This document shows positions 21,310 through 31,235 of a stretch of DNA of 64,000 nt, piece by piece; position 1 is the stretch's first letter; each line of letters begins with the position of its first letter. The notes beneath the pieces are model-generated. The model searched no databases and was not told the origin of the DNA. It worked only from the letters and a program-made list of their open reading frames with translations. Both the position numbers and the translations under genes were made by a program. Source of the stretch: Porites lobata (taxonomy: Eukaryota; Cnidaria; Anthozoa; Scleractinia; Poritidae); contig CALNXK010000032.1 of assembly GCA_942486035.1 (NCBI GenBank), positions 1,627,001-1,691,000 of the forward strand, given 5' to 3'.

Positions 21310-22134
21310 ATGAGGAGCAGAATATTTTCCTTGTTTGTTGCAGCAATTTCCGCTTTATCTGAGACGGCATATTATTTCTGAACAAGGCCTTTTACGAAAA
21401 GAATTTTTTCTTCATGGATGCTGTAAGGGTAACATAGTTACTCCTGGTTCGCTGAGCACCAAAATTTTGAAGAGATTCATCAGCGAACGTTTATTTTTCC
21501 TCAGCCGGCATTTCACTTCCCTTGAAAAATTAGTAATTATAAAGAGAGAGACTTTTTCGAAAACGAAAGGCGTGTGAGGTTATGGCATACATTTCATGTT
21601 TGCAAATAGCCATCCCTTCTTCGATCTTTCTGCAAACGACTGGCTTAAGGTTTGGTTGAGAAAATCTCTTTGGTATTTCGAACTTGTCATTGTCTAAGGC
21701 TTTCCGTCGCGTGAAAGCGAACGGAGAAAAATGGAACGACCTCCTTTCGCCGATAAAGCTAAAAAAAACCGACTAAACTGTTCCATTTGTTTTTTTGACA
21801 AATTTCCAGACAGTTTGGCATGATGGAAAGTATTCGTTGCGTCGATCAAACGTAGAAAATCGACAACGGTCAACTTTTTTACGGTGCACACGTACGACCT
21901 CCACACTAGCAGACTAAGGTAGGAGTTAGGAGTTCATGACCTTCTTTTTTGTAATTTTAAAGTTTCCCACTCAATTTGCTCATGTCATAGTTTGACATTT
22001 CTTCCACAAAACAGAATTTGCTCTAAAACCTACTGATGTTGTCTATTACTCATAGTACTATGTGCAGTATGAATGCAATGTTGAGTGCAACTGTATGTAT
22101 AGAAATCACATTATTAGACGTGTGGATACACATA
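21310..22134. other. non-coding stretch
   Basis: Small frames are present on both strands without recognisable motifs. No repeat was identified. Confidence 0.35.
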
Positions 22135-23430
22135 ATATATAGATTTAGCCAGGGCTAAGAGCGAAGCTCCCATTATTTAAGGTGGCCGAACACAGTTTTG
22201 CGTGAGGTCAGCGGTAACTCGCATGACGGAAAGTGTTTTAGCGTAGACAAACAAACATGGCGGCGAAAAAGCAATGGTAAACAGAAGGCAATTTCTCAAA
22301 ATCTACTCATTAAAATTTTGTGATATTTGGAGGAATTTTTACTTTTATCGTATCTTAGATAATGAGAACTTCAAAATGGAAGTTGAACAGACGATTTTTG
22401 TGACACATTTAATAATTACAGTACAATTATATTACTGATTATCTAAAAACCCCTATGTTAAAATTTGGTCAAATAAGTTTCAAATGGTAATGATGAATTA
22501 TAGTAAGCTATGTGCAAATTTATAGGAAAATCTAATGAGTGAGTTTTCTGTAAACTGAGCAAAAGTGAAATTTTAAGGTTTTATTCAATCGTTCATGTTG
22601 CCATGGAAACTACGAAAATGTCAAATTTTACCTGTCAGTCAAAATCTTTCATCAGTATATTTTTCACCTGCCAAGTTTCAGCTTGTGAGCTGCAACCCTT
22701 CTCTTGCCATGATTTGGCAAATGACATATACTCACAAACTGCCAAAATTGTGTTCAGCCACCTTAAATCAAACAATAAACTTGTAATCCACAAATTGACT
22801 TTTGGGTGAAGGTCTCAGTGATTTTAGAGAAAAATAATTTGCAAACAGTCCAAGGGTGAAACAAATCTTACATCGAGTTAATAGACTTATATGTACACCC
22901 AAAAAATAGCAATCATCTTCGATCACAGTCAAAAGCATAACGGCTCTTTATCACAGTAGATTGGGCCTGGAAAACAAATTCTTCGCAAACGAAATAACCC
23001 AGTCGCCACCTACACCACCTTTATTTTATAAGGTTATTTGGACAGCACCGAAATTCAATCTTATGCTGTATAGGCCTGTTAGAAGACACAATAGTCCTCG
23101 GTGGCAGCCAATAGTACACGTTGTAATTCATAGGTTGCATTCCTGTATCTAAAAGAGAGCCACAGGCCAAAATACGAAATTAGGCCGATTTTAGTTTCGC
23201 ATTCGACTAGTTTACTTTACAAAATCTTTCCAACTGGTGGCGTGTGAAGCAGCCTTTTATACTTTTCAGTTATACATCACATCTGAGGTAAACAGTACTA
23301 CGGGGCGCTTTTTTTGTCATACACTGCAGACCTTGGACAGAATGCAGTTTTTCACGATTTTGCCGCGCTTCCTTTGTACAAAAATTGACTACATTATAAA
23401 ACATTTTCATGAAGACGGAATTTCATAATG
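22135..23430 (+). repeat. dispersed repeat family B, copy 1 (interrupted by MITE)
   Basis: The start TATAGATTTAGCCAGGGCTAAGAGCGAAGCTCC (about 22137-22170) matches 58362-58398. After the inserted MITE (22181-22762) the match resumes with AAATCAAACAATAAACTTGTAATCCACAAAT and TCGAGTTAATAG-CTTATATGTACACCC. It continues with ATAGCAATCATCTTCGATCACAG, GTGGCAGCCAAT, CTGGTGGCGTGT and GTCTGAGGTAAACAGTACTA. No coding was recognised. Confidence 0.85.
22181..22762. mobile_element. 582-bp TTAA-flanked MITE
   Basis: Terminal inverted repeats: left GGTGGCCGAACACAGTTTTG, right (minus strand) GGTGGCTGAACACAATTTTG, two mismatches in 20. TTAA lies on both sides (22177-22180, 22763-22766). The related sequence at 58.41-58.44 kb lacks the insert and has one TTAA, so the duplication is confirmed by a paralogous empty site. 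TTAA targeting is known for piggyBac and Kolobok; which of these applies is not decided. It contains AACATGGCGGCG near 22256. There is no transposase. Confidence 0.88.
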
Positions 23431-24389
23431 TCGGGACTGTTCTGTCACAACCATTTGCTCCTATGTGGTATGCCAGGTGATGATGGGCGTTTAGCGAAAA
23501 TGTTTTAAAAAATTCCAAAATCGCCTTTCCGGATAGCCGGTTCTCACTTTTGACATCGCCAAATTTGAAGTACGAGCTATTGAGTGTTTGAATGAACATT
23601 AACAGAGTTTTCCTTTAGCATAAAAAGAATTTATTATGTTTATTTTTGATTATGGTTTTCTACCTATGTGTAATCTTTAAAACGCTTGATTCGCGCGGCA
23701 TTTTGATTCCTTCAAGTGAGGTTCATGTACAACTGAAAACAACCAGCAGACCGATTAAAATTGCAAGAGAGACAACTAAAAATCAATAAAAGAAATATCA
23801 TTCGGTGAAACATTTACAGAGACAACAATTTTCATTCACGAAAAAAGTATTAAAGTGTCTCTAAAAATCCTGAGTATTAAAGCGTAAAGCTCAAGATTAT
23901 GTTTTAAGCTGGCCTTCCGATGTTTGCTTTCTTTCAAGATGAACTCGAGGCAAGAAATTGCTCAAAGTTTTCTTTTTACAGCCAAAACTATAAATAAATA
24001 TTCTTCGGAACGTTTTCTTTCTATTTGCGGTGAGAAAATGTCGAAAGGCTTTTTAAAGTTCAGTAAGCTTAAGGTATATCAAACCTGATACTAGGTCAGA
24101 TCATTGTCTCAAATCTTAAAAACGTGCATAAATAAGCCACATAAATTAAACTACGCTCGACTTCATTAAATAAGAATTAAAGAACAAACATCAAATACAA
24201 TAATTACTCAGGCTTACCATTCGAGATGCAGCTCCCGAAAACTATCAAGTTGGTCAGCGGTTATCGAACAAGATGGACGTGTGGTTTTTGATGCTCCTCT
24301 AATTCTCAACGTTTTGGCGATTACGTAGAGAAGCTTAGGACATTCTAGTCTCTTTTCTTTTACCCAAACGATTTACTTATCTTCTTCAT
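23431..24389. other. non-coding stretch
   Basis: No motif, repeat or open frame of note was found between repeat family B and the large palindrome. Confidence 0.35.
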
Positions 24390-25306
24390 GGTCCGTGTGG
24401 TTTTCGTCCATTTGATTTTTATTCGAAATTGAAAAATTGAAATTCAAAAATTCACAATCGTGAGTTTCAATGTTTGATTCCTGAAGAATTGAAAATCACA
24501 AATTTACAATCTCAGTTGTCAATTTTTGTTTCTAAGAAACATAAAATTGAAAAACAATTTTCAATGTTTAAAGAAATCAAAAATTGAAAATTGAAAATGG
24601 TCAGTTGGTGGTTTTTATTTCTTGTTTTTAGGGAAAAGGACAACTAAACCATAATCTTCAATTCTGAGATTTTTGCCTGGTACCGAAGTTAAAATTGTAT
24701 TTTCAATTTCCTATTCCATAGATTCCAGCTTATTAAAAATTCAAACTTGACAAAGCTATCCATGTGTAACGAAACTGCGGGAAACAGTATCAATGATGAT
24801 GAAACCCGAAATGAAAATCGTTTTTTGATTTTCGTATTAGAGAAAAACAAAAATTGAAAACCGACCAAATATAACTGTAACGGGTTGGGAGGGTAAAACC
24901 GGAAGTGCCGCGACTGCAAATAAGATGGCGGTCGTCTTGTAGTGAAGGAGTGTTCCATGTCCTCGTCGAGCCGTCTCTGGGGGAAATGTTACGCCAACAG
25001 CAATCCAAAGCTTGCCTGTATCATGGCCGAGACGTTTTCAAAGAAATGATCTGAATGTTTTTTCACTGATAAGTATGCTTTTGTTGTAACCTTGCAGCAT
25101 TACGTACGCAACGCAGCCGGGTAGAGCGTTTCAGATCGGCTGCGAACTGTGGACTACGGCCGGACTGCGGGTAAGGTGTATATAAAAAACGGACCAGGTA
25201 TAAAATGCGAACTACGTGCTATGTTTTTAGTCATATTGCCACTCGACCCTAACCATGTATAACTCCTTTAATGTTGTTGTTAAAGTGAAGGAATTTTGGC
25301 TCTAAC
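24390..25306 (+). repeat. left outer arm of 5.6-kb palindrome
   Basis: This is inverted relative to 28776-29962. Matching blocks in order from the outer end: GGTCCGTGTGGTTTTCGTCCAT, a string of CAATTTTTGATTTC-type blocks, TTTTGCCTGGTACCGAAGTT, AAGATGGCGGTCGTCTTG, GTTACGCCAACAG, CGTTTCAGATCGG, AGTCCGC/ACTGCGGGTA-GGTGTATATAAA, CGAACTACGTGCTATG and TCGACCCTAACC-TGTATAACTCCTTT. The arm is 917 bp. Confidence 0.88.
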
Positions 25307-25537
25307 AAGAAAATCTTTTAAAGACTTCTCCTTCCGATAAGAACCAATGGGGGCGTGGGGATGTATTTGCGCGAGTGTGTTTTTGCCCGTAATAAAGTGC
25401 CAGTGTTTCATTAGAATGTTTTTGAGATTCGGAGTTGCAGGATAGAAAGTTGTTACAAACAGCAAAATCTTTTGTTTTGCGTTTTTTATAAAGCCGCATT
25501 GCGCGATTCGAAGCGGAGTTCGGCTAGGATTGTTTCA

Positions 25538-25556
25538 ACAACAACAACAACAACAA
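25538..25556. repeat. CAA microsatellite / LINE tail
   Basis: (CAA)6 on the plus strand, which is (TTG)n in the minus-strand LINE orientation, at the LINE 3' end. Confidence 0.85.
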
Positions 25557-25646
25557 GTTTATTTCAAATTAAAAATAGCTTACAAAGCTTGTGCCCGCAA
25601 TTAGCGAAGGCTATTCGAGGCGGGTACAAGAGAAAAAGGAAAATTG

Positions 25647-25675
25647 TAAAAACATATATATATATATATATATAT
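25647..25675. repeat. TA microsatellite
   Basis: An uninterrupted AT dinucleotide run of nearly 30 bases. Confidence 0.9.
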
Positions 25676-26145
25676 GTTAAACGAACAATCCTAGAAGCAA
25701 TCTAGTTTGTCGTGTGGTTTATAGCCAGAGTGAGACAGGAGGGCAGACTGTACTTCATACGGAAGCACACCATGTTACGATTTTGAGAATTGCCCTGTAA
25801 TATCAGAAACTCTAATATAGTCGTTCTCTTTTTCCAGTATTTCAAAGAGTTTTCTCTTTAGTTCGCTTTTGAATTGATTTTTTTTAAGTGTTTTCATAGA
25901 AAGTGGAATACTGTTCCAAATTAAAGCACCGGAAATAGAGAAGGCTCGCTTCATATTTTCAGTTCTAACTTGTTCAACATAGTAATTTTCATTAGTAACA
26001 GATCTAGTCCGGTAACTGTGGACAGAAGACAGTTTCGTGAACATATTCTTAATTTTATCAGGAGGGAGATTATTATGGACGTCGTACATTAAAAGGCTCA
26101 TTTGCTCAAATAGCAAGAACGATATCGGCAACTGTTTTGTTTCTA

Positions 26146-26895
26146 AAAACAAGGTTGTGAGGGTAGCCTCGTTTGCAAGGCGAGTTAAAAACTCTTTCTT
26201 CTTTAACTACAGTTATCGGGAATTATTCCTTAACCGAGTTCGTTCTGAGTAAGTGCAAGACTATTCCATATACGAAGCCCTTTTTAACGATGAGAGGGTA
26301 AAATGAGGAGAAATTCGCCTTTTAAAACGTTTCTGTCGGCTTAAATAATGTGTTTGAATCGAATGAATCTTGGTCCTTTAAAAACTTCAGTGGTCAAGGA
26401 AAACAATCTGTTTTGATGACAGTTCGTCAGTGTAAATTTATTATTAGGTGGAAAGAGTTCGCGAAATCAATAAAGTTGTTGATTTCGGTCTCAGGAAGAG
26501 TCCACACTGAGAATGTGTCATCAATAAATTTCTTCCAGCCGGAGAAATAGCTGTAAGGGCTCGCATGTAGTAGTTGTTTCTCAACGTGAGCCATGAAAGT
26601 GACCAAGAAAGAAACCGCCATTTTGGTGGCCATTGTAATGCCGTGAGTCTGTACGTAGTATTTGACAGTGAATTTGAATTATTTTTCTGTTAAGATCACC
26701 CGCATTAAGTCTCCAAAATATGAAGTAAGGATGAGTAACTTTGACTGATAATGTTCGTCGTAATGGTGACAGACGATATGTCGATTCCCTCTTCCTGGTA
26801 AATGCTAGTGCATAGAGAACACACGTTTAACATAGCTTAAATTGCTTCACCTGGAAGAGGCGTGTTTTCAACGATATCACTTTTGTGTGCCGTGT
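26146..26895 (-). pseudogene. Penelope-like RT fragment
   Basis: Read leftwards from about 26895 across frames: VCSLCTSIYQEEGIDI (family SLYTNIP box), then VKYYVQTHGITMATKMAVSFL. Next is the catalytic WKKFIDDTFSVWT, then the INNFIDFANSFHLIINLH block. TEVFKGPRFIRFKHII, KGEFLLILPSHR and TRLAN/RGYPHNLV finish it. The order and wording are those of Penelope RT; HGITMATKMA corresponds to the usual GTAMGT-MA. The FIDD box (about 26510-26521) is intact. Frameshifts and stops are frequent. It lies in the left half of the large palindrome with no counterpart in the right half, so it inserted after the arms formed or was lost from the right. Confidence 0.85.
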
Positions 26896-26986
26896 CCTCG
26901 ATGTAAGACTCTTGTTTTTGCGCGATCGGCCTGGTAAAAGCGAGTCCACAAAACCCGGCCACAAAACTAGAAATGCGTTCTTTGCG

Positions 26987-27118
26987 GTCATGTTGAAACG
27001 CAGACCATGCAGACTGCAGACTGTGCAGAATGAGTGTTATTTGGTTTCACTCTGTAATTCAAACCGGTGACTTGCCGTCATTTCTTCAAATCTTACAGAT
27101 ACCAACGTCATCGTTGTT
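26987..27118 (+). repeat. left inner arm of 5.6-kb palindrome
   Basis: Inverted relative to 27996-28077 plus 28452-28529. Shared blocks: GTCATGTTGAAACGCAGACCATGCAGACTGCAGACTGTGCAG, GAGTGTTATT, TTTGGTTTCACTCTGTAATTCAAACCGGTGACTTGCC and CATCGTTGTTAGCTC. Confidence 0.88.
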
Positions 27119-27124
27119 AGCTCG

Positions 27125-27522
27125 CAGGGGCACCCAACGAGGATATAGTTCAAAACCACTTAACATAGCATTGTTGAACGTTTTTTATTATTTAAACGGT
27201 AGATATAGGCATATTTTTATCCCCTAAAAACTTTTCATCTGTTCGGATTTCCTAGCTGAAAGTCTAGTGATCCGAAAATTATAGGGATCAAAACTTACCT
27301 TTTCGAAAATTTCAGCCAGGAAAAGGCTCCCGAAAATTCTAGGTGGCCTTTTTTAGGGTAAATATCCGTTTAAAATGGGTAATTATACCATTTTGCAGAT
27401 GTTCGAAAATCCTAGGAGAGGCAGGCAAGCAAGAAATTTTACAACAAATGTTCCGAAAATTCTAGTTCTCAAATCGTCTTCCGAACAGATATTTTCCCGA
27501 AAATTGCCGTTGGGTGCCCCTG
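27125..27522. mobile_element. 398-bp MITE with perfect 15-bp TIRs and AGCTCG flanks
   Basis: Left CAGGGGCACCCAACG (27125-27139) and right CGTTGGGTGCCCCTG (27508-27522) are perfect inverted repeats. AGCTCG lies directly outside on both sides (27119-27124, 27523-27528). The other arm of the palindrome shows the uninterrupted site. Inside are about six copies of (C/T)CCGAAAATTCTAGG-like motifs, probably subterminal binding repeats. The CAGGG termini suggest hAT, but the visible duplication is 6 bp and hAT makes 8 bp, so the class is open. Confidence 0.88.
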
Positions 27523-27995
27523 AGCTCGGAAGGTTCGGGTAAGACTTTTGTTTATGTATTTTTTTATTCGATTCTCAGGAGTGTCCTTCTGGGCGGGTTT
27601 TCTCTCGGGGCTCGACAATTGTATTTGCCCCATGCATTCAATAAGTCGTAGTGGTTTGAAACCGACAATCTTGTTCGAGTATTATGATTCTTGTTTATGC
27701 AGCTCCAAAACTAAATAGTTCGTTAGTAACAAATGTATTATTTGTAAATCTCGAAGATGTGGAGCGGATTTTAATGCGCATTGAACTAGATCCCCGCCGT
27801 GTATTTTAGGTATATTTTGTCTTAACTTTCATTGAATATTATCTGTGAGAAGTTTCAAGTCGCTGCCCTTCTTCTCTTAATTCTGACGCCAAACACGTGA
27901 AAATCAGAATATTTATTTTTAGGTAGATATATTATTGATTTATTTACACATTTTAAAGCAAGGCCTATCTCTCAAACGTCTCGGTTTGCTATCCT

Positions 27996-28529
27996 GAGCT
28001 AACAACGATGACATAGTTATCTATAAGATTTGAAGAAATGAAGGCAAGTCACCGGTTTGAATTACAGAGTGAAACCAAAGACGATCATCAACAATCAATG
28101 AAATTGAGGAAATGTCTCTCTCGTAGGCGTTGTAGGAAGCCGAAAAGGGTTATATTTCAAGTCACTGAACCTGACAAAGCTTCTTCTACTAAAAAAATAA
28201 ATAATTGTGGCAGAAAGCAAACAGCTTACCTTCCTCCATCGTGCTCGCTCCTGCGTGAAAGCGGCGCAGCTAAAAGCACGCGAAACTGCTTTTACATCTG
28301 CCGGTAAACATGAGCCCGTGATTTTCTCATTTCCTACCCATGACCCTTACAGGTACACATCAGTGCACATATGATGGTGATGCACAGTGCACATAATGAG
28401 AGGAAGCAGGAAACTATAGTAAAAATTCTACTAGAAAATTAAGGTACGAGTAAAAAAATAACACTCACTCTGCACAGTCTGCACGGTCTGCACAGTCTGC
28501 AGTCTGCATGGTCTGCGTTTCAACATGAC
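27996..28529 (-). repeat. right inner arm of palindrome, split by a 375-bp insert
   Basis: 27996-28077 and 28452-28529 together match 26987-27118 in inverse orientation. About 28078-28451 is extra sequence without a recognised family; it includes a basic frame (28038-28307) with no known domain. The arm holds more copies of a TCTGCACAG 9-mer than the left arm. Confidence 0.8.
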
Positions 28530-28775
28530 TGCGTGCTTTGGGACCACCGCTACCAGAGACGATTGGTCTGCCGGCAGGAATAGTTTTATGCATTTTGCGC
28601 CATTGGTAAGTCGTTTGAGCAATATAATGCCCGTTTGTGAACAGAGCGTTTATAGTTGATATCACTTTTGTTGCTGTTTCGGGTACAATCGGTTCATCTT
28701 AGATTTCCAAAACCGGTCCTGCTATTAAAGTTTATTTAAACAGTTTTTATCAAGACTCTGCGGTTACCATTGATT

Positions 28776-29962
28776 GTTAAAGCCAAATCCCTTCACTTTA
28801 ACAACAACAAAGGAGTTATACACGGTTAGGGTCGAGTGACAAAAGTTAGTTTACGCAACAGGACGACAGGAAGAAGAGGACGGTCTTGTGTGTTACAAAC
28901 GTGACAGGGCTATTAATTGCGTGTTTTGTCGTGATCTTCACTTCACATTAACGTTTTTTGGTCTTTTACAGAAAGACCTGTTTAAAGGAAGGTGATGTTT
29001 GGCGGAAAGTTTTTTCAAACAAAATTATTTTCACTCTTATGACACAAGGTTTGAAGTCTTCTTTCCTGTCCCGTCCTGTTGCGTAAGTTCACTAATTATC
29101 ATGACACTAACACATAGTACGTAGTTCGCATTTTATACCTGGTCCGTGTTTTACATATACCCAGTCCGCTGTCCGCAGTTCGCAGTCCGCGATCTATCTT
29201 TTATACTGCCCGATCTGAAACGCTTTACCCTGCGTAGAGTAATGCTGCAAGGCTACAACAAAAGCACACTCATCAGTGAAAAAACATTCAGCTTAATTCT
29301 TTGAAAACGTGTCGGCCATATATGATACAGGTGGGCTTGGCTTCCTGTTGGCGTAACGTTTCCGCTAGAGACAGCTTGACGAAGACACGCAACACGGAAC
29401 ACTCCTTCACTGCAAGACGACCGCCATCTTGTTTGTACTCGCGCCACTTCCGCTTTTACCTTTACCCCCCCCCTCGCGTCACAGGTATTTTTAGTCGGTT
29501 TTCAATTTGTGTTTTTCATAAATAGGAAAATCAAAAAACGATTTTCATTTTGGATTTCACCAGCATTAATTCTGTTTCCCGCAGTTTCTTTACTCATGAA
29601 ATTGTTTTGTCAAGTCTGAATTTTTAATAAGCTTGAATTTAGGGAAAAGGAAATTAAAAATACAATTTTAACTTCGGTACCAGGCAAAAATCTCAAACTT
29701 GAAGATGATCGTTTAGTTTTCCTTTTCCTTAAAAACAAGAAATAAAAACCACCAACTGACCATTTTCAATTTTTGATTTCTTAAAACATTGAAAATTGTT
29801 TTTCAATTTTATGTTTCTTAGAAACAAAAATTGACAACTGAGATTGTAAATTTGTGATTTTCAATTCTTGAGGAATCAAACATTGAAACTCACGATTGTG
29901 AATTTTTGAATTTCAATTTTCAATTTGGAATAAAAATAATATGGACGAAAACCACACGGACC
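28776..29962 (-). repeat. right outer arm of 5.6-kb palindrome
   Basis: Inverse of 24390-25306 with about 240 bp extra from a MITE (28851-29086). The outer end, ACCACACGGACC (to 29962), lies 8 bp before the LINE ORF1 start codon at 29970. Either the LINE landed exactly here, or the arm serves as its 5' UTR. Confidence 0.88.
28851..29086. mobile_element. 236-bp MITE inside palindrome arm
   Basis: Left end TTACGCAACAGGACGACAGGAAGAAG and right end (minus strand) TTACGCAACAGGACGGGACAGGAAAGAAG are inverted repeats of about 28 bp. The opposite arm lacks the insert. Outer flanks AGTTAGT and GTTCACTAA extend the inverted match with a small gap, so the limits may be a few bases wider. No clear target duplication was seen. 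Confidence 0.78.
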
Positions 29963-29969
29963 CTTCACC

Positions 29970-30842
29970 ATGGGAAAGACTAGAGCTGCCTCTCACGACG
30001 CTTCTCAGTACCTGATTTCTGAGTCAGCGATGAACCAGATTTGGTCCCATTTTGAGACTAAACTGAATGATTGGATTTCTAATACTCTTCCTCAGCTTAC
30101 AAAGGATCTCATTATGTCTTATGCTAACTCCGCTGTTAATGAATACGTGTCTTCTACTCAGTTTAAAAAGTCGATACCTGAGACCCTACAGTTCGAGGTT
30201 GGGAATTTACAGGAAACTACAAAATCTTCGCAAGAAACAATCGCCGGTCTGGAGGAAGCGAATGCGGTACTACGCGAACAGCTAGATGATTTAGAACAGT
30301 ATACCCGTCGTACTAACATCCAGATCTTTGGAATCCCTGAGCCAACAGGCACTGACCCTGAAGATACAAACGCGAAAGCTATAGACTTCTTTGCTAATCA
30401 GCTTGGTATTACTGTGTCGGCAGACCATATAAGCCGTTCCCACCGTAATGGCAAGAGAGGTCGTACACCCAGGCTGATCATCGTTCGACTTGTGCACTAT
30501 AAAACGAAAGTTCAACTTCTACGTAAGCGTCGGGAATTAAAGGCTCGAGAAACTAACTTCGACATTTGGGAGGACTTGACACAATGCCGTCGTGACATTC
30601 TACATTATTTTGATAATGACATCACAGAAGGCATTATTGACAAAGTGTGGACCATCGAAAGAATTATTTTTATGAGGCCGACGTCCCGTTCCTCAGTGAT
30701 TGAGAAATGTACTACTCTCCGTAAATGCCGCGAGATTGTGAACAAATGCAGCTGGTCAGCCACTGAAGCTAACTCTGCTTTGTCACGCAGGTACTCTTTA
30801 CAGAGGCTAACTTTGTTTTGTCACGCAATGTACTCTATTTGA
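29970..30842 (+). CDS. CR1-like LINE ORF1 (coiled-coil nucleic-acid-binding protein)
   Basis: An open frame of 290 codons from ATG 29970. Residues about 70-110 form a coiled coil (LQETTKSSQETIAGLEEANA). Then comes QYTRRTNIQIFGIPE, the conserved opening of the L1-ORF1-like RRM domain, followed by HRNGKRGRTPRLIIVRLVHYKTKVQLL and a C-terminal helical part. The protein would bind LINE RNA and form the ribonucleoprotein. The last 40 residues come from a 41-bp tandem duplication (30768-30841, GCTAACT-TG-TTTGTCACGCA repeated). The duplication probably replaced the original C-terminus by a shifted frame. ORF2 follows at 30994. Confidence 0.82.
   Translation: MGKTRAASHDASQYLISESAMNQIWSHFETKLNDWISNTLPQLTKDLIMSYANSAVNEYVSSTQFKKSIPETLQFEVGNLQETTKSSQETIAGLEEANAVLREQLDDLEQYTRRTNIQIFGIPEPTGTDPEDTNAKAIDFFANQLGITVSADHISRSHRNGKRGRTPRLIIVRLVHYKTKVQLLRKRRELKARETNFDIWEDLTQCRRDILHYFDNDITEGIIDKVWTIERIIFMRPTSRSSVIEKCTTLRKCREIVNKCSWSATEANSALSRRYSLQRLTLFCHAMYSI
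30768..30841 (+). repeat. 41-bp tandem duplication in LINE ORF1 end
   Basis: GAAGCTAACTCTGCTTTGTCACGCAGGTACTCTTTA and GAGGCTAACTTTGTTTTGTCACGCAATGTACTCTATT are adjacent, diverged copies. Confidence 0.8.
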
Positions 30843-30993
30843 ATCCTTGAGGTACCAAGATTATGATTATGATTATGATTATTTATTAGTTTATATAAAT
30901 TTACTTGTTTGTGTATTTCTTGCTTACCTATTTACACTTGTTTGTTAATACTGACATAGCATTACTTTTAGTAGTAGTAGTAGTTGTTGTCCT

Positions 30994-31235
30994 ATGCCTA
31001 TTAAGTACCCATGTACTGTGTGTAAATTTAGCATCCGTAATAGTCACAAAGCCATTTTATGTGACATATGTCAGAACTGGACACATTTAAAGTGCACTCC
31101 TTTTACATGTGAGGAATACAGTGCTTTATCTAATACTAGCCAAGATTGATTCTGCTCAGTTTGTCATGCCACTCTATTTCCATTTAACCATTTTGAAGAT
31201 GATACTGATTTCTTCTTTGCACTGTTCGACTTTTT
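30994..31235 (+). pseudogene. PHD-type zinc finger at start of CR1-like LINE ORF2
   Basis: From ATG 30994 the frame reads CTVC, then CDIC, WTHLKC and, after one stop, CSVC. This is a C4HC3-like PHD spacing (C-x2-C, C-x2-C, H-x2-C, C-x2-C). A stop replaces the expected Trp before the last pair. A PHD finger ahead of the endonuclease is known from some CR1-like LINEs of invertebrates. It is followed directly by the endonuclease in another frame, so a frameshift lies near 31240. Confidence 0.82.

Larger units (their letters stand above)
25530..26145 (-). pseudogene. LINE 3' fragment (RT C-terminal tail)
   Basis: Reading leftwards from about 26145, the frame gives FEQMSLLMYDVHNNLPPDKIKNMFT, SSVHSYRTRSVTNENYYVEQVRTE and FSISGALIWNSIPLSMKTLKKNQFKSELKRKLFEIL. 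This is the conserved C-terminal tail of CR1/jockey-type LINE RT proteins (YxTR... GAxIWNSIP). It ends at 25775, followed by a 3' UTR with a (TA)n run (25647-25675) and a terminal (TTG)n tail at 25538-25556. It is 5'-truncated and inserted next to a Penelope fragment. Confidence 0.82.

Noticed and set aside
25520..25700. Inverted repeat CTAGGATTGTT / AACAATCCTAG flanking the LINE tail as element ends
   Set aside because: Only about 11 bp match and one copy lies inside the LINE 3' UTR; probably coincidence.
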